Shown: positions 27,832 to 40,289 of the stretch, one piece after another
Numbering within the stretch: position 1 is the first letter of the stretch
Layout of the letters: the number at the start of each line of letters is the position of its first letter
Source of the DNA: Staphylococcus sp. NRL 16/872
GTDB taxonomy: Bacteria > Bacillota > Bacilli > Staphylococcales > Staphylococcaceae
Length of the DNA stretch: 64,000 bases
Direction of reading: 5' to 3'
Assembly: GCF_022815905.2 (NCBI RefSeq)
Contig: NZ_CP119327.1
Location: 2,046,001 to 2,110,000 of the forward strand
Notes under the pieces: model-generated
The model's input: only the letters and a program-made list of their open reading frames with translations
The model's database searches: none
What the model was told of the DNA's origin: nothing
Translations under genes and position numbers: made by a program

Positions 27832-29346
27832 TTATTTCACGTCACCCATGGCTTTCTTAACTATTGGTGAAATTACAATCAAAATAACGCCAATCATTAA
27901 CGTGAATAATCCTGAATATAAGAAAAATTCTTTCTCGCTAATCATCTTAAATAACACAACGATTTGACTGTTAATACTTTGTGCAGTCGCATTACTTAAC
28001 ATCCATAACGCCATCATTTGAGCAGAAAATTTCGCAGGTGCTAATTTCGAAGTTACAGATAAACCTACCGGTGAAATACAAAGCTCTCCAATAGAAATTA
28101 AGAAGAAACTTAACACTAGCCAAATTGGATGTATTAAATGCACATCACTGCTTAGTGGAATAATCATTACTAAATATGAGATACCTGCAAAGATAGCGCC
28201 AGCTGCGAATTTATATACTGTACTTGGATTACGTTTCCCTAGCTTAGTCCATATATTCGCAAATACGGGTGCTAAAAAGATAATAAAAATTGGGTTAATA
28301 GATTGGAACCAAGCTGCAGGTATATGGAAATCAATTAAACCATGTGTTATCTTGCCTAAACTTAATTCTGTTTTTTGGTCAGCAAAGTTAGCTAAAATCG
28401 TTGACCCTTGCTCTTGAATCATCCAAAAAGCGACAGATGTAATAAATAATGGTATGTAACTATATATTCTTGAACGTTCTTCCTTACGTGTTTTATTACT
28501 AGACAACATATAAATAAAAATACCAATTGGTAATAAAACACCGATTAACGTAACGATAATACTGAAACTTGATAAACTTAACTGTCCTACTAATTGCAAG
28601 ATAAGTAACACTATAGCGAATGCTACGACTGAAATTGCAGTAATAATAGATAATCTTTTAATTTCTTCTTTACGCAATGGGTTAGGTACACTCACCCCAG
28701 CAAGACCTAAATTCTTTTTATTAGTAATTAGATAGATAACTAGGCCTAAAAACATTCCAATTGCGGCTATTGCAAAGCCAAAGTGGAAACCAAATCGTGT
28801 TTGTAAATAACCTGTCGCAAATGGTGATAAAAAGCTACCTAAGTTAATTCCCATATAGAATATAGTGAAAGCTGCGTCTAGACGTTTATCATTATGATCA
28901 TACAACTCTCCCACTGTTGTAGAAATGTTTGGTTTTAATAATCCCGTACCGATAATTAGCAGTAATAAAGCAATCATTACGACTGTTAAATTACCCGGTA
29001 TTGTTAATAAAATATGTCCGAACATAATCAAGATGCCGCCGTAGAACAGCGCATGTCTTGTGCCGATAATTCTATCTGCTATCCAACCCCCTATTGTTCC
29101 TGACATATAAATCAATGCGCCGTAAAGAGACACAATTTGTAAAGCTGTACCTTGTGGTAAGCCAAAGCCACCTTTACTAACAGAATAGTACAAATAGAAA
29201 GCTAAAATGGCTTTCATGCCATAATAACTAAAGCGCTCCCAAAACTCTGTAAAAAATAGCGTACTAAGTCCTTTTGGATGCCCAAAAAATCCTTTTTGAG
29301 GCACACTTTCAACAATTTCTTGTCTTGAATAATTCTTTGTATTCAA
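27832..29346 (-). CDS. Second POT-family peptide transporter
   Basis: A 504-residue proton-coupled oligopeptide transporter, paralogous to the protein at 20.7-22.2 kb. It has the same opening (VPQKGFFGHPKGLSTLFF), the EFWERFSYYGMKAIL signature and IGTGLLKPNISTTVGELY. I choose TTG 29346 because AAGGGGTGG lies five bases upstream; an ATG at 29370 is in frame but lies before that site. Di/tripeptide uptake is inferred from family; substrate range relative to its paralogue is unknown. Confidence 0.87.
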   Translation of the reverse strand: MNTKNYSRQEIVESVPQKGFFGHPKGLSTLFFTEFWERFSYYGMKAILAFYLYYSVSKGGFGLPQGTALQIVSLYGALIYMSGTIGGWIADRIIGTRHALFYGGILIMFGHILLTIPGNLTVVMIALLLLIIGTGLLKPNISTTVGELYDHNDKRLDAAFTIFYMGINLGSFLSPFATGYLQTRFGFHFGFAIAAIGMFLGLVIYLITNKKNLGLAGVSVPNPLRKEEIKRLSIITAISVVAFAIVLLILQLVGQLSLSSFSIIVTLIGVLLPIGIFIYMLSSNKTRKEERSRIYSYIPLFITSVAFWMIQEQGSTILANFADQKTELSLGKITHGLIDFHIPAAWFQSINPIFIIFLAPVFANIWTKLGKRNPSTVYKFAAGAIFAGISYLVMIIPLSSDVHLIHPIWLVLSFFLISIGELCISPVGLSVTSKLAPAKFSAQMMALWMLSNATAQSINSQIVVLFKMISEKEFFLYSGLFTLMIGVILIVISPIVKKAMGDVK

Positions 29347-29454
29347 TTTTCCCACCCCTTGTAAATACATTTATATATGTTTGTATTTAAACACTAGTGT
29401 AAAGAAGATAGAGCAAGATTACAATCTAACTTATAATTTTATGACTATAAAAAA

Positions 29455-29514
29455 GGAATGAAACAGTGAAATCAGTCGTTAAAAACAGATTTTTGTTTCA
29501 TTCCTCAATTAACT
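29455..29514 (-). terminator. Terminator of the OpuB/EgtU-type operon
   Basis: GGAATGAAAC (29455-29464) pairs with GTTTCATTCC (29505-29514), followed on the minus strand by TTTTTTATAG. Confidence 0.8.
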
Positions 29515-29515
29515 A

Positions 29516-31030
29516 TTACTTAACTAATCCTTCTTTTTGTAAGTATTGCTTCGCTACTTTATAAGGGTCTTCATTTTTCACAGTTACCTTATAATTCATT
29601 TCTTGCATTTCTTCATCTGAAATTTTACCTGCTAATTTATTGAGCGGCTTTTTAATTTCTGGATGATCTTTCAAGAATTTTTCTTTAAATAATGGTGCGC
29701 CTTGATATGGAGGGAAGACGTGTTTATCATCTTTTAACACCACCATATTATATTGTTTTAACTCAGCATCTGTTGAGTACGCATCAATTAAGTTAATATC
29801 GCCTTTTTCAACGGCTGTGTAACGCAGTTTAGGCTCCATCTTTTTAATATTAGATAAGTTTAAATCATATGCTTTTGCCACGGCTTTATAGCCATCAGGA
29901 CGGTCATTAAATTCCATCGTAAAGCCTGGTTTCAGTTGTCCTTCAACTTTCTGTAAATCACCGATTGTTTTAATATTATGTTTCTCAGCGAAATCTTTCT
30001 TCAATGCTAAAGCATACGTGTTGTTATATTTCATTGGCTTCAACATTGTCATATCATATTTTTTCTCAAGACTTTGTTTCGCTTGATTATACACTGCATT
30101 TTCCTTTTTAGATTTAAGATCTTCTTTCGTTAATTCACCTAATACAGTTCCTGTAAATTCTAAATAACCATCAATATCATCTGATTTCAACGCATTGAAT
30201 AAGAATGACGTTTTACCCATGCCATCTTTCACATCGACAGTATCGTCAGTTTCATCTTCAATCAGTATCTTGTACATATTTGTAATAATAGACGGTTCAG
30301 AACCTAATTTACCCGCTAACGTAATGTTATCGCCCTTTTTCCCGAAAAGTGGTACAACAATAACTAGCAAGAGTATTAAGACGATAATGCCAATAGTAAT
30401 AAGCAATTTCTTATATGATAATTTCTCCATAAAACGAAGAATTAAATCAAAAATAATCGCAAGTAAGGCTGCAGGAATCGCACCGATTAAAATAAGTGAC
30501 GCGTTATTGCGGTCAATACCTAATAAAATTAAATCCCCTAATCCACCGGCACCAATGAGCGCAGCAAGTGTCGCAGTCCCAATGATTAATACCATAGCTG
30601 TACGAATTCCGGCCATAATCACTGGCATAGCGATTGGTAATTCTACTTTAGTTAAGCGACGCACCGGCTTCATACCAATCCCTTTAGCTGCTTCCACAAG
30701 TGAGGGGTCTACTTCTTGAATACCAGTATATGTATTTCTTAAAATAGGTAATAATGCATAAACAACTAATGCAATAATAGCGGGCACTCTACCAATACCA
30801 AAGATAGGTATCATTAATCCTAATAACGCCAATGAGGGAATGGTTTGTAACACCGCAGCGATATTCATGACAATTTCTGATAAGCGCTTCGTCTTTGTTA
30901 AAGCTATTCCAAGTGGCACAGCAATAAGGATAGCTATAAATAGCGCAATAAATGAAATTTGAATATGTTCAATGATCGTTCTAAGTAATTCACCTTTACG
31001 GTCACTTAACGTCGCGAATAATTCATTCAT
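29516..31030 (-). CDS. ABC transporter permease fused to substrate-binding domain (OpuB/BilE/EgtU type)
   Basis: A 504-residue fusion. Residues 1-~215 are a BPD-type permease with about six membrane segments and the EAA loop VEAAKGIGMKPVRRLTKVEL (~117-136). A short membrane segment (~210-230) leads to an extracellular OpuAC-like binding domain (residues ~235-504; LGSEPSIITNMYKIL, DGYLEFTGTVLGEL). Such fusions were long called choline/betaine importers; the homologous EgtUV of pneumococcus imports ergothioneine and the Listeria homologue was named BilE. Which substrate is used here cannot be read by eye. It overlaps the ATPase gene by 4 bases. Confidence 0.86.
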   Translation of the reverse strand: MNELFATLSDRKGELLRTIIEHIQISFIALFIAILIAVPLGIALTKTKRLSEIVMNIAAVLQTIPSLALLGLMIPIFGIGRVPAIIALVVYALLPILRNTYTGIQEVDPSLVEAAKGIGMKPVRRLTKVELPIAMPVIMAGIRTAMVLIIGTATLAALIGAGGLGDLILLGIDRNNASLILIGAIPAALLAIIFDLILRFMEKLSYKKLLITIGIIVLILLLVIVVPLFGKKGDNITLAGKLGSEPSIITNMYKILIEDETDDTVDVKDGMGKTSFLFNALKSDDIDGYLEFTGTVLGELTKEDLKSKKENAVYNQAKQSLEKKYDMTMLKPMKYNNTYALALKKDFAEKHNIKTIGDLQKVEGQLKPGFTMEFNDRPDGYKAVAKAYDLNLSNIKKMEPKLRYTAVEKGDINLIDAYSTDAELKQYNMVVLKDDKHVFPPYQGAPLFKEKFLKDHPEIKKPLNKLAGKISDEEMQEMNYKVTVKNEDPYKVAKQYLQKEGLVK

Positions 31031-31989
31031 GCTTTAGCCTCCTTATCATTTTCAGATAAATATTTAAAGATATCTTCACGTTTTAATAATGACTGAGTGG
31101 AGGTATCAGCATCTTCAACGATGACTGCTTCATGTTGGGCTAGTGATGAATAAATATCACGTAATTTCACGTCACTATTAACCATTGGAAAGTCATGTTG
31201 CACGCCTGTTCCTGTTAAAGGTGTAGTTATGTTTAAATCTTTTAGTGTCAATTCACCTTTATCTTGACGTAAGTGATGACCCATAAATTCTTCAACAAAT
31301 TTGTTTTTAGGATGTGATTGAAAACCTTCTGGTGTATCAATTTGTTCAACATGTCCGTTATTTAATAAGCAAATACGATCGCCTAATTTCATCGCTTCTT
31401 CGATATCATGTGTGACAAAGACAATCGTTTTCTTAATTTGTGTTTGTAATTTAATTAAGTCATCTTGTAATTTCTCGCGACTAATAGGATCTAACGCACT
31501 AAATGGTTCATCCATTAAAATAACAGGTGGATCTGCTGCTAAAGCGCGTACTACACCCACCCTTTGACGCTGACCACCTGAAAGTTCATCGGGTTTGCGA
31601 TCGCGATATTTTTCAGGTTCTAATCCTACCATGTTTAATAATTCATCAACACGCTGATTAATATCATTTTCTTTCCATTTTTTCATTTGTGGTACTTGAG
31701 CGATATTTTCTTTTATTGTCATATGTGGGAATAAGGCAATTTGTTGTAACACATAACCTATATCCCAACGCATTTCATACACAGGATAATCACTAATAGG
31801 TTTATCTTTAAAATAAATATAACCTTCACTTAATGGAATAAGTCGATTAATCATTTTTAATGTTGTCGTTTTACCACATCCTGAAGGCCCAATCAATACA
31901 AAAAATTCACCTTCATTTATTTTAAAACTCACATTATCTACAGCAACATTTCCCCCATAACGCTTGGTTACGTCTTTAAATTCAATCAT
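31027..31989 (-). CDS. ABC transporter ATPase with CBS-like C-terminus (OpuBA/EgtV type)
   Basis: A 320-residue ATPase with Walker A GPSGCGKTT (~34-42), signature LSGGQRQRVGVVRALAADP (~134-152), Walker B ILMDEPFSALD and switch H in VTHDIEEA. The C-terminal ~80 residues (KLRDIYSSLAQHEAVIVEDA) look like a regulatory CBS-type domain as in betaine-family ATPases. It energises the downstream permease-binding-protein fusion. ATG 31989 (MIEFKDVTKRYGG) follows AAGGTGA closely; the frame stays open to 32031 without a site. First gene of a two-gene operon. Confidence 0.9.
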   Translation of the reverse strand: MIEFKDVTKRYGGNVAVDNVSFKINEGEFFVLIGPSGCGKTTTLKMINRLIPLSEGYIYFKDKPISDYPVYEMRWDIGYVLQQIALFPHMTIKENIAQVPQMKKWKENDINQRVDELLNMVGLEPEKYRDRKPDELSGGQRQRVGVVRALAADPPVILMDEPFSALDPISREKLQDDLIKLQTQIKKTIVFVTHDIEEAMKLGDRICLLNNGHVEQIDTPEGFQSHPKNKFVEEFMGHHLRQDKGELTLKDLNITTPLTGTGVQHDFPMVNSDVKLRDIYSSLAQHEAVIVEDADTSTQSLLKREDIFKYLSENDKEAKA

Positions 31990-32155
31990 TTCGTCACCTT
32001 CATTTATACTGCCTAGACAGACTTTTTGCATTACTTATTCCCTATTAAAACATGTTTAATACTAAATTCATATATAATTGATTTTTTTAATTTTGAAAAT
32101 AACTCTACATAAAAAAGGTTTGGCACCTTAACAATGCTCAAACCTTAATTCATAT

Positions 32156-33934
32156 TTATATACTTGTTTTATAAGATTGAATCGTTTCCAAGAACTTAGG
32201 ACAATAATGTTTGAGTTTATAACTACCTACGCCATCAATTGCAATCATTTCCTGTTTTGATTCTGGCTTACGTTTCGCAAATTCTTCTAACGTATAATCT
32301 GAAAAGATACTTACAGGTGCAATATCTAATTTTTCGCTTAATTGACGTCGTACTTCAACTAATTCTCCGTATAACGCTCGGTCTACACCTTCAACCGTAT
32401 TGATATATACTTTTTCTTTCGATTTTTGCTTAAACGGCGTTGTATAAACTTTTTCATCATTATTAAGCAATTGTTTGACACTTTCATCACACGTTAAAAT
32501 CTCATCGTATTCATTTAAGAATCCTTTAAAACGTAGTTCATCAATTAAGTGACTTAATTCAGATGTTTTATAATCTTTCATTAAACCATGTGTTGTTAAT
32601 TTATCGTAGTCATTATATTTGATATAGTCCGTAATTTCTCCACGCAATACTTGGATAATGACGCTATAACTTTCTTGTTGGCGCATACGCGCGACACAGC
32701 TAATAATCATTTTAGCTTCTTGCGTCATATCATACGTTTTATTTTGTTGAATGCAACTACTACATTGTCCGCATTCTTCTAATTTCTCATTGGGTTCAAA
32801 ATAGTGAACAATGGTAGCTTCTAAGCATTTTTTTGTTTTAGTATATTGAATCATTTTAGTGAGTTTTTCGCCCATTTTATCTTTATAATCATCATCGGCT
32901 TGAGAGACGGTAATAAAATATTCATGTAGCCCTTTATCACGTTCACTAAATAGTAAAATGCATTCGCTTTCTAAACCATCTCGCCCTGCACGTCCCGCTT
33001 CTTGATAATAAGATTCAAGGTCGCCAGGCATATTATAATGAATGACATATCTGACATTAGATTTATCAATACCCATACCAAATGCATTAGTAGCAATGAC
33101 CACTTTCACGCGATCATATACAAAGTCATTCTGTGCTTCTTCTCGCTCTTTATTCGTTAGACCTGCATGATAAATCGCTGAAGTTACTTTTACAGAATCT
33201 AGCGCTTCTTGCAATTCTTCTACTTGCTTACGCGTTGAACAATAAATAATACCCGCTTGGTCTTTGCGTTTTTGTACATAATCAATCACAAATTTCTGAC
33301 GTTGATAGGTTGGATTCACTTTGAAAATGAGATTACGACGTTTCGTGCTTGTCTTCACTTCGTCATATTTACTAATATTAAGTTTCTTCATAATATCCTG
33401 TTGTACTTCTGCAGTAGCTGTCGCTGTTAAAGCGACGATTGTGAAGTTTTGAGGAAGGGTAAACACTTTCTGGATTACACTTTGATAACTAGGACGAAAA
33501 TCATGTCCCCACTTAGAAATACAGTGTGCTTCGTCAAAAGCAATTAAATGAATATTAATTTTACTTAATAAGTTTAAGAAATAACCATTATCGAAACGTT
33601 CAGGTGCAACATATAAAAATTGAATGTCACCTGTCATTAATTCATTTTCAATCTCTTTTTGTTGTTTTTTACTTAAACTACTATTTAAATAAGCTGCTTT
33701 AATCCCCATCGCCTTTAATTGGTCCACTTGGTCTTTCATCAAAGAAATTAATGGGCTGATAACAATAGTAGTTCCCCCAAGCATTAGACCAGGCACTTGA
33801 TAACAAATAGATTTACCCCCACCTGTAGGCAGGACACCTAATACATTACGGTGATCCATTATTTTAGTAATGATTTCTTTTTGTCCTGGTCTAAAGGTTT
33901 CGTATCCAAAATAATGCGATAACGTTGCTTCCAT
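32156..33934 (-). CDS. recQ: RecQ-family ATP-dependent DNA helicase
   Basis: A 592-residue superfamily-2 helicase: Walker A GVLPTGGGKSICYQ (~33-46), DEAH box AFDEAHCISKWGHDFRPSY (~132-150), motif III ALTATAT, motif VI YQEAGRAGRDG (~310-320). The RecQ C-terminal zinc module follows with C369 region KKCLEATIVHYF and CGQCSSC, and an HRDC domain closes the protein (EEFAKRKPESKQEMIAIDG). It unwinds DNA 3'-5' in repair of gaps and replication forks. ATG 33934 follows AAGGGGAAA. It lies 14 bases downstream of the ABC-F gene, so they are probably co-transcribed. Confidence 0.93.
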   Translation of the reverse strand: MEATLSHYFGYETFRPGQKEIITKIMDHRNVLGVLPTGGGKSICYQVPGLMLGGTTIVISPLISLMKDQVDQLKAMGIKAAYLNSSLSKKQQKEIENELMTGDIQFLYVAPERFDNGYFLNLLSKINIHLIAFDEAHCISKWGHDFRPSYQSVIQKVFTLPQNFTIVALTATATAEVQQDIMKKLNISKYDEVKTSTKRRNLIFKVNPTYQRQKFVIDYVQKRKDQAGIIYCSTRKQVEELQEALDSVKVTSAIYHAGLTNKEREEAQNDFVYDRVKVVIATNAFGMGIDKSNVRYVIHYNMPGDLESYYQEAGRAGRDGLESECILLFSERDKGLHEYFITVSQADDDYKDKMGEKLTKMIQYTKTKKCLEATIVHYFEPNEKLEECGQCSSCIQQNKTYDMTQEAKMIISCVARMRQQESYSVIIQVLRGEITDYIKYNDYDKLTTHGLMKDYKTSELSHLIDELRFKGFLNEYDEILTCDESVKQLLNNDEKVYTTPFKQKSKEKVYINTVEGVDRALYGELVEVRRQLSEKLDIAPVSIFSDYTLEEFAKRKPESKQEMIAIDGVGSYKLKHYCPKFLETIQSYKTSI

Positions 33935-33947
33935 ACAAATTTTCCCC

Positions 33948-35828
33948 TTATTGCTCTTTTATTTCTTCAAGTTCACTCCATCTCATGATGTCCGTATCAT
34001 ACATTACTTCTAATTGTTCTTTTTCTTCATTCAATTCTTTAATTTTAGCGTAATCAGCGCTCGCTTCTATCATTTCTTCGTCGATTTGTTCTAAGCGATT
34101 TTCTGTCTTTTCAATACGTTCCATCAGCATTTCATATTCACGTTTTTCTTTATATGATAAGCCTGTTTTCTTTCTTACATTCGTTTTAGGCTTCGGCTGT
34201 TGCTCTTGTTTCTCAAGAGCTTGAAGTTTATCTTGTTCCTTTTTATACGCTTCGTAATCCTCAAAGTTCCCAATAATTCTTTCCATTTTCCCGTCATGAA
34301 TATACCAATATTCTTGAGCGACTTTATTAAGGAAGTATCGATCGTGACTTACTGTAATCACTGAACCACCAAACGTACTAATGTAGTCTTCGAGAATAGT
34401 TAATGTTTCAGTATCTAAATCATTCGTAGGTTCATCAAGTAATAACACGTTAGGTTGATGTACTAGTAATCTTAGTAAATATAAACGCTTTTGTTCTCCA
34501 CCTGATAACTTATAAATCTTTTTACCATGTGTTGAACTAGGAAATAGAAATCGTTCTAACAATTGCGTTACAGAAATAGAAGTGCCATCTTTTTCCTTAG
34601 CAACTTCACTTTCTTCTCTTAAGTAATCAATCATGCGTATATCTCTATCCAATGTTTCTTCTGTTTGTTTAAAATAAGCGACTTTAACTGTTTGACCTAT
34701 TTTCAACGTTCCTGTATAGTCAGTGTCATCTCCACTTAAAATATTCAACAACGTCGTTTTACCTGCTCCGTTAGGTCCTACAATTCCAATTCGTTGCCCA
34801 CTTTGAATGATTTCAGAAATATCTTCGAATAACGTTTTATCGTTAATTCGCTTAGTTAAATGTTCAAATTCGTAAACTTGTTTACCTAATCTCGAATAAG
34901 CAAGATTTAATTGCCCTTTATCTTGCGTATGATGCGCTTGTACTTCTGACTCTAAATCATTGAAACGATTGATACGGGCTTGTTGTTTGGTTGTTCTTGC
35001 TTTAGCCCCTGCTCTCATCCATGCTAACTCTTGTTTGTACAATGATTTTTGTTTTTCTTGTTGTTTTTGTTCAATAAGTTCATTTTCTGCTCTCATTGCG
35101 ATGTAATCTTCGTAATTACCAGGATATGATTTTAGCTTACCTCTATCCAATTCAACAATTCTTGAAGCAATTTCATTTAAAAAGTAGCGATCATGCGTTA
35201 CAAATAAAACCGTATGTGGATATTGCTTCACGTAATTGATCAACCAATTAATAGATTCAAAATCGAGATGGTTTGTCGGTTCATCTAATAATAATAAATC
35301 GGGTTGTTCAATAAGTGTTTTAGCTAAAACAACGCGTTTTTGTTGTCCACCAGAAAGTTCTCTTACCTTTTTAGAAGTATCATTAATTCCCAATTTAGAA
35401 AGAATTGTCTTAATTTCAGCATTATAATCCCATGCGTTATGACGGTCCATTGCTTCTTGAGCTTCCATCATTTTTTGAAAATGACGATCATCTTGTTGTT
35501 GCGTATATGTATTTACAGCTTCTTCATACACTTTAATAATACGTAATGTGGTTGTATCTGAGCTTAATACAGCTTGAAAAACCGTTAAATCTCCATCTAA
35601 ATCGTGCTTTTGTGAAGAATAACGAATACGATATTGATTTGGATGTGTAATATCGGCAGTATAATCTTCATCTAAGCCACCGATGACTTTGAGTAATGTG
35701 CTTTTTCCCGTGCCATTAATCCCTACTAATCCTATTCGTTCATGTTCAGAAATAGATAGATTTAAATCATCAAATATCACTTTATCTGCATATGACTTAT
35801 TTAAATGCTCTATTTTATACGCTTCCAT
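33948..35828 (-). CDS. ABC-F family ribosome-associated ATPase (Uup/YfmR type)
   Basis: A 626-residue soluble protein with two ABC domains and no membrane segments. Walker A motifs are GINGTGKST and GPNGAGKTT; signatures are LSGGQQKRVVLAKTL and LSGGEQKRLYLLRLL; Walker B segments end DEPTNHLD and DEPTNDLD. Between the domains is the charged P-site tRNA-interaction linker (KQQEKQKSLYKQELAWMR), and the C-terminus is a ~100-residue coiled coil (MLMERIEKTENRLEQIDEE) as in Uup/YfmR. These factors act on the ribosome, helping difficult peptide bonds. ATG 35828 follows AAAGGAAG; the frame extends to 35867 without support. Not evidently a resistance ABC-F. Confidence 0.88.
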   Translation of the reverse strand: MEAYKIEHLNKSYADKVIFDDLNLSISEHERIGLVGINGTGKSTLLKVIGGLDEDYTADITHPNQYRIRYSSQKHDLDGDLTVFQAVLSSDTTTLRIIKVYEEAVNTYTQQQDDRHFQKMMEAQEAMDRHNAWDYNAEIKTILSKLGINDTSKKVRELSGGQQKRVVLAKTLIEQPDLLLLDEPTNHLDFESINWLINYVKQYPHTVLFVTHDRYFLNEIASRIVELDRGKLKSYPGNYEDYIAMRAENELIEQKQQEKQKSLYKQELAWMRAGAKARTTKQQARINRFNDLESEVQAHHTQDKGQLNLAYSRLGKQVYEFEHLTKRINDKTLFEDISEIIQSGQRIGIVGPNGAGKTTLLNILSGDDTDYTGTLKIGQTVKVAYFKQTEETLDRDIRMIDYLREESEVAKEKDGTSISVTQLLERFLFPSSTHGKKIYKLSGGEQKRLYLLRLLVHQPNVLLLDEPTNDLDTETLTILEDYISTFGGSVITVSHDRYFLNKVAQEYWYIHDGKMERIIGNFEDYEAYKKEQDKLQALEKQEQQPKPKTNVRKKTGLSYKEKREYEMLMERIEKTENRLEQIDEEMIEASADYAKIKELNEEKEQLEVMYDTDIMRWSELEEIKEQ

Positions 35829-35945
35829 GCTTCTACTTCCTTTTGTATCGAAATATCGAAATTTCAAAATAATTTTGATAAGCTTAATTCAGTTCTATAT
35901 ATTATACACCTTTTTAAGTGTAAATGATACAAGGAGACAAGAGAT

Positions 35946-36764
35946 ATGATAGACTTTTTTGAAAGTTTGCCACCTTATTTACAAGCATTAATTGCTGGTA
36001 TTATTACCTGGTTATTAACGGCTTTAGGGGCAGCTGCGGTGTTTATATTTAAAACGGTAAACAATAAAATTTTAACCTCTATGCAAGGATTTGCAGCTGG
36101 TATTATGATTGCTGCAAGTTTTTGGTCTCTCTTACAACCTTCTATAGATTATGGTAAAGACGCTTCATTACCTGCTTGGCTTCCAGCCGCTGTTGGTTTT
36201 CTTTTAGGTGGGATATTTATACGTGGTTTAGATTATGTGATACCTCATATTCATAAGAAGGTTGGAGACAATAGTGAGTATAGAGAAGGCGTTAAAACCT
36301 CTCTAAGCAAAAATGCTTTATTAGTTTTAGCGATTACATTACATAATATTCCCGAAGGTTTATCTATCGGGGTTGCATTTGGAGGTATAGCTACAGGTAA
36401 TGGCGAAGCAACCTTTTTCGGTGCTTTAGGTTTAGCAATTGGTATAGGGATTCAAAATATACCAGAAGGTGCAGCTTTATCAATGCCTATTAGAGCAGCT
36501 GGCGCTTCTCGTTTGAAAGCCTTTAATTATGGCCAAGCTTCCGCTATTGTCGAACCTATCTTCGCAACAATAGGCGCAGCAACCATTATATTTATCACCC
36601 CCGTACTACCTTATGCATTGGCGTTTGCTGCAGGTGCCATGATATTTGTAGTCGTTGAAGAACTTATACCTGACTCTCAATCTGGTAATAATACCGATTT
36701 AGCTACGTTAAGTTTAATGGTCGGATTTACAATTATGATGATATTAGATGTCGCATTAGGTTAA
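35946..36764 (+). CDS. ZIP family divalent metal transporter
   Basis: A 272-residue membrane protein with about eight hydrophobic segments. The metal-site helices are clear: TLHNIPEGLSIGVAFGG (~130-146) in helix 4 and GIQNIPEGAALSMPIR (~173-188) in helix 5, with the third glutamate in VVEELIPDSQ. This is the ZupT-like GufA branch, importing zinc or other divalent metals. ATG 35946 follows ACAAGGAGAC. It is monocistronic; no Zur or MntR operator was recognised upstream. Confidence 0.87.
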   Translation: MIDFFESLPPYLQALIAGIITWLLTALGAAAVFIFKTVNNKILTSMQGFAAGIMIAASFWSLLQPSIDYGKDASLPAWLPAAVGFLLGGIFIRGLDYVIPHIHKKVGDNSEYREGVKTSLSKNALLVLAITLHNIPEGLSIGVAFGGIATGNGEATFFGALGLAIGIGIQNIPEGAALSMPIRAAGASRLKAFNYGQASAIVEPIFATIGAATIIFITPVLPYALAFAAGAMIFVVVEELIPDSQSGNNTDLATLSLMVGFTIMMILDVALG

Positions 36765-36788
36765 TTGTTAATAAATGAATATATTAAA

Positions 36789-36824
36789 AAAGCAGATTGA
36801 ACGTTGACTCGTTCAATCTGCTTT
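36789..36824. terminator. Convergent ZIP / ltaS terminator
   Basis: AAAGCAGATTGAACG (36789-36803) pairs perfectly with CGTTCAATCTGCTTT (36810-36824), flanked by A and T runs, serving both strands. Confidence 0.93.
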
Positions 36825-36830
36825 TTTGCA

Positions 36831-39284
<2,454 letters not shown>

Positions 39285-40289
39285 TTATTTTATCATTTCC
39301 ATTTGCATACGAAACTCAATGCCATGGAATAATTGGTTCATCCAATTGCTGAATTTCACTACATTTTTTTCAGCTGTTTCAATGTCTATAAATTGAAATT
39401 TCAATCGAGCTCCTTGTGGTTTTTGTGCTAACTTAGTTAAATGATAACTGGCGATAGTCCCAATTTGAGGATAACTTCCAATAGTATAATGATCATTTAA
39501 TAAAATAATCGGCGTGCCATCACGTTTTACTTGTATAGTGCCTTTTTTTACAGGTTGATGTGCAGGCATATCTTCGTAATAAGCTTTAATCTTTTTGCCA
39601 TCAAGTAACATCCCAACACGATTGGATTTATTTGTCACTTTATAATCTCCGTGAATGAAATTGGATTTTGTTGCGTCATCAAAATCTTCAGTCCCCTTAT
39701 TAGCAACGACATGGAAAACATCTGAAATATAATTAAATGATAAAGCATACCCATCGATGCCCCAATCTGTCGTATGTTTTTCCGCTAAATTTTCAAATAG
39801 TTTATGATGACGCTCCGTATATTGACGTTTCATTTCAATTTCATCGCCATTTTCAAGCGTACGACCACGGAATCCTCCAATATTTACTTTCAAATCAGTA
39901 GATGTTGAACCTAACCACGAATCTAATTTGAAGCCGCCTCCTACGGCAAGATAGACACGAGACGTTTTATTCGTTTCTTTGAAAGATAAGACGTCATCTT
40001 TTTCTACCAAATATAATTTATAAGGCTTTATTTTCATTTTTTGAGTATACGCTTCAAAGTTATTACCTGTTAGTGCAATTAAAGTAGGCTCAGTAAAACG
40101 AATTTTTGCCATAACGTGTGTCATTTCGAGTGTAGCTTCATTTTTATCATTTGCGACAAGACGATTCGCTATTTCGTGACCTAGCGTATCTAGAGCTCCA
40201 CAAGGAATGACACCTGCATGTTCATATCCATAACGTCCAAAATCTTGAAAGCTGCTAAATAATCCTGCTCTTTCTATTATGATTGACAT
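39285..40289 (-). CDS. pxpC: PxpC/KipA-family protein (5-oxoprolinase subunit C-like)
   Basis: A 334-residue cytosolic protein of the KipA/PxpC (biotin-dependent carboxyltransferase-related) family. It starts IIERAGLFSSFQDFGRYGYE, typical of the group, with GVIPCGALDTLGHEIANRL (~27-45) and TIGSYPQIGTIASYHL near 273-288. Together with PxpB and PxpA it hydrolyses 5-oxoproline to glutamate using ATP; the older name KipA comes from a Bacillus kinase regulator. The start overlaps pxpB by 13 bases. No pxpA is in the window, so the full enzyme must draw it from elsewhere or this pair does something else. Confidence 0.82.
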   Translation of the reverse strand: MSIIIERAGLFSSFQDFGRYGYEHAGVIPCGALDTLGHEIANRLVANDKNEATLEMTHVMAKIRFTEPTLIALTGNNFEAYTQKMKIKPYKLYLVEKDDVLSFKETNKTSRVYLAVGGGFKLDSWLGSTSTDLKVNIGGFRGRTLENGDEIEMKRQYTERHHKLFENLAEKHTTDWGIDGYALSFNYISDVFHVVANKGTEDFDDATKSNFIHGDYKVTNKSNRVGMLLDGKKIKAYYEDMPAHQPVKKGTIQVKRDGTPIILLNDHYTIGSYPQIGTIASYHLTKLAQKPQGARLKFQFIDIETAEKNVVKFSNWMNQLFHGIEFRMQMEMIK

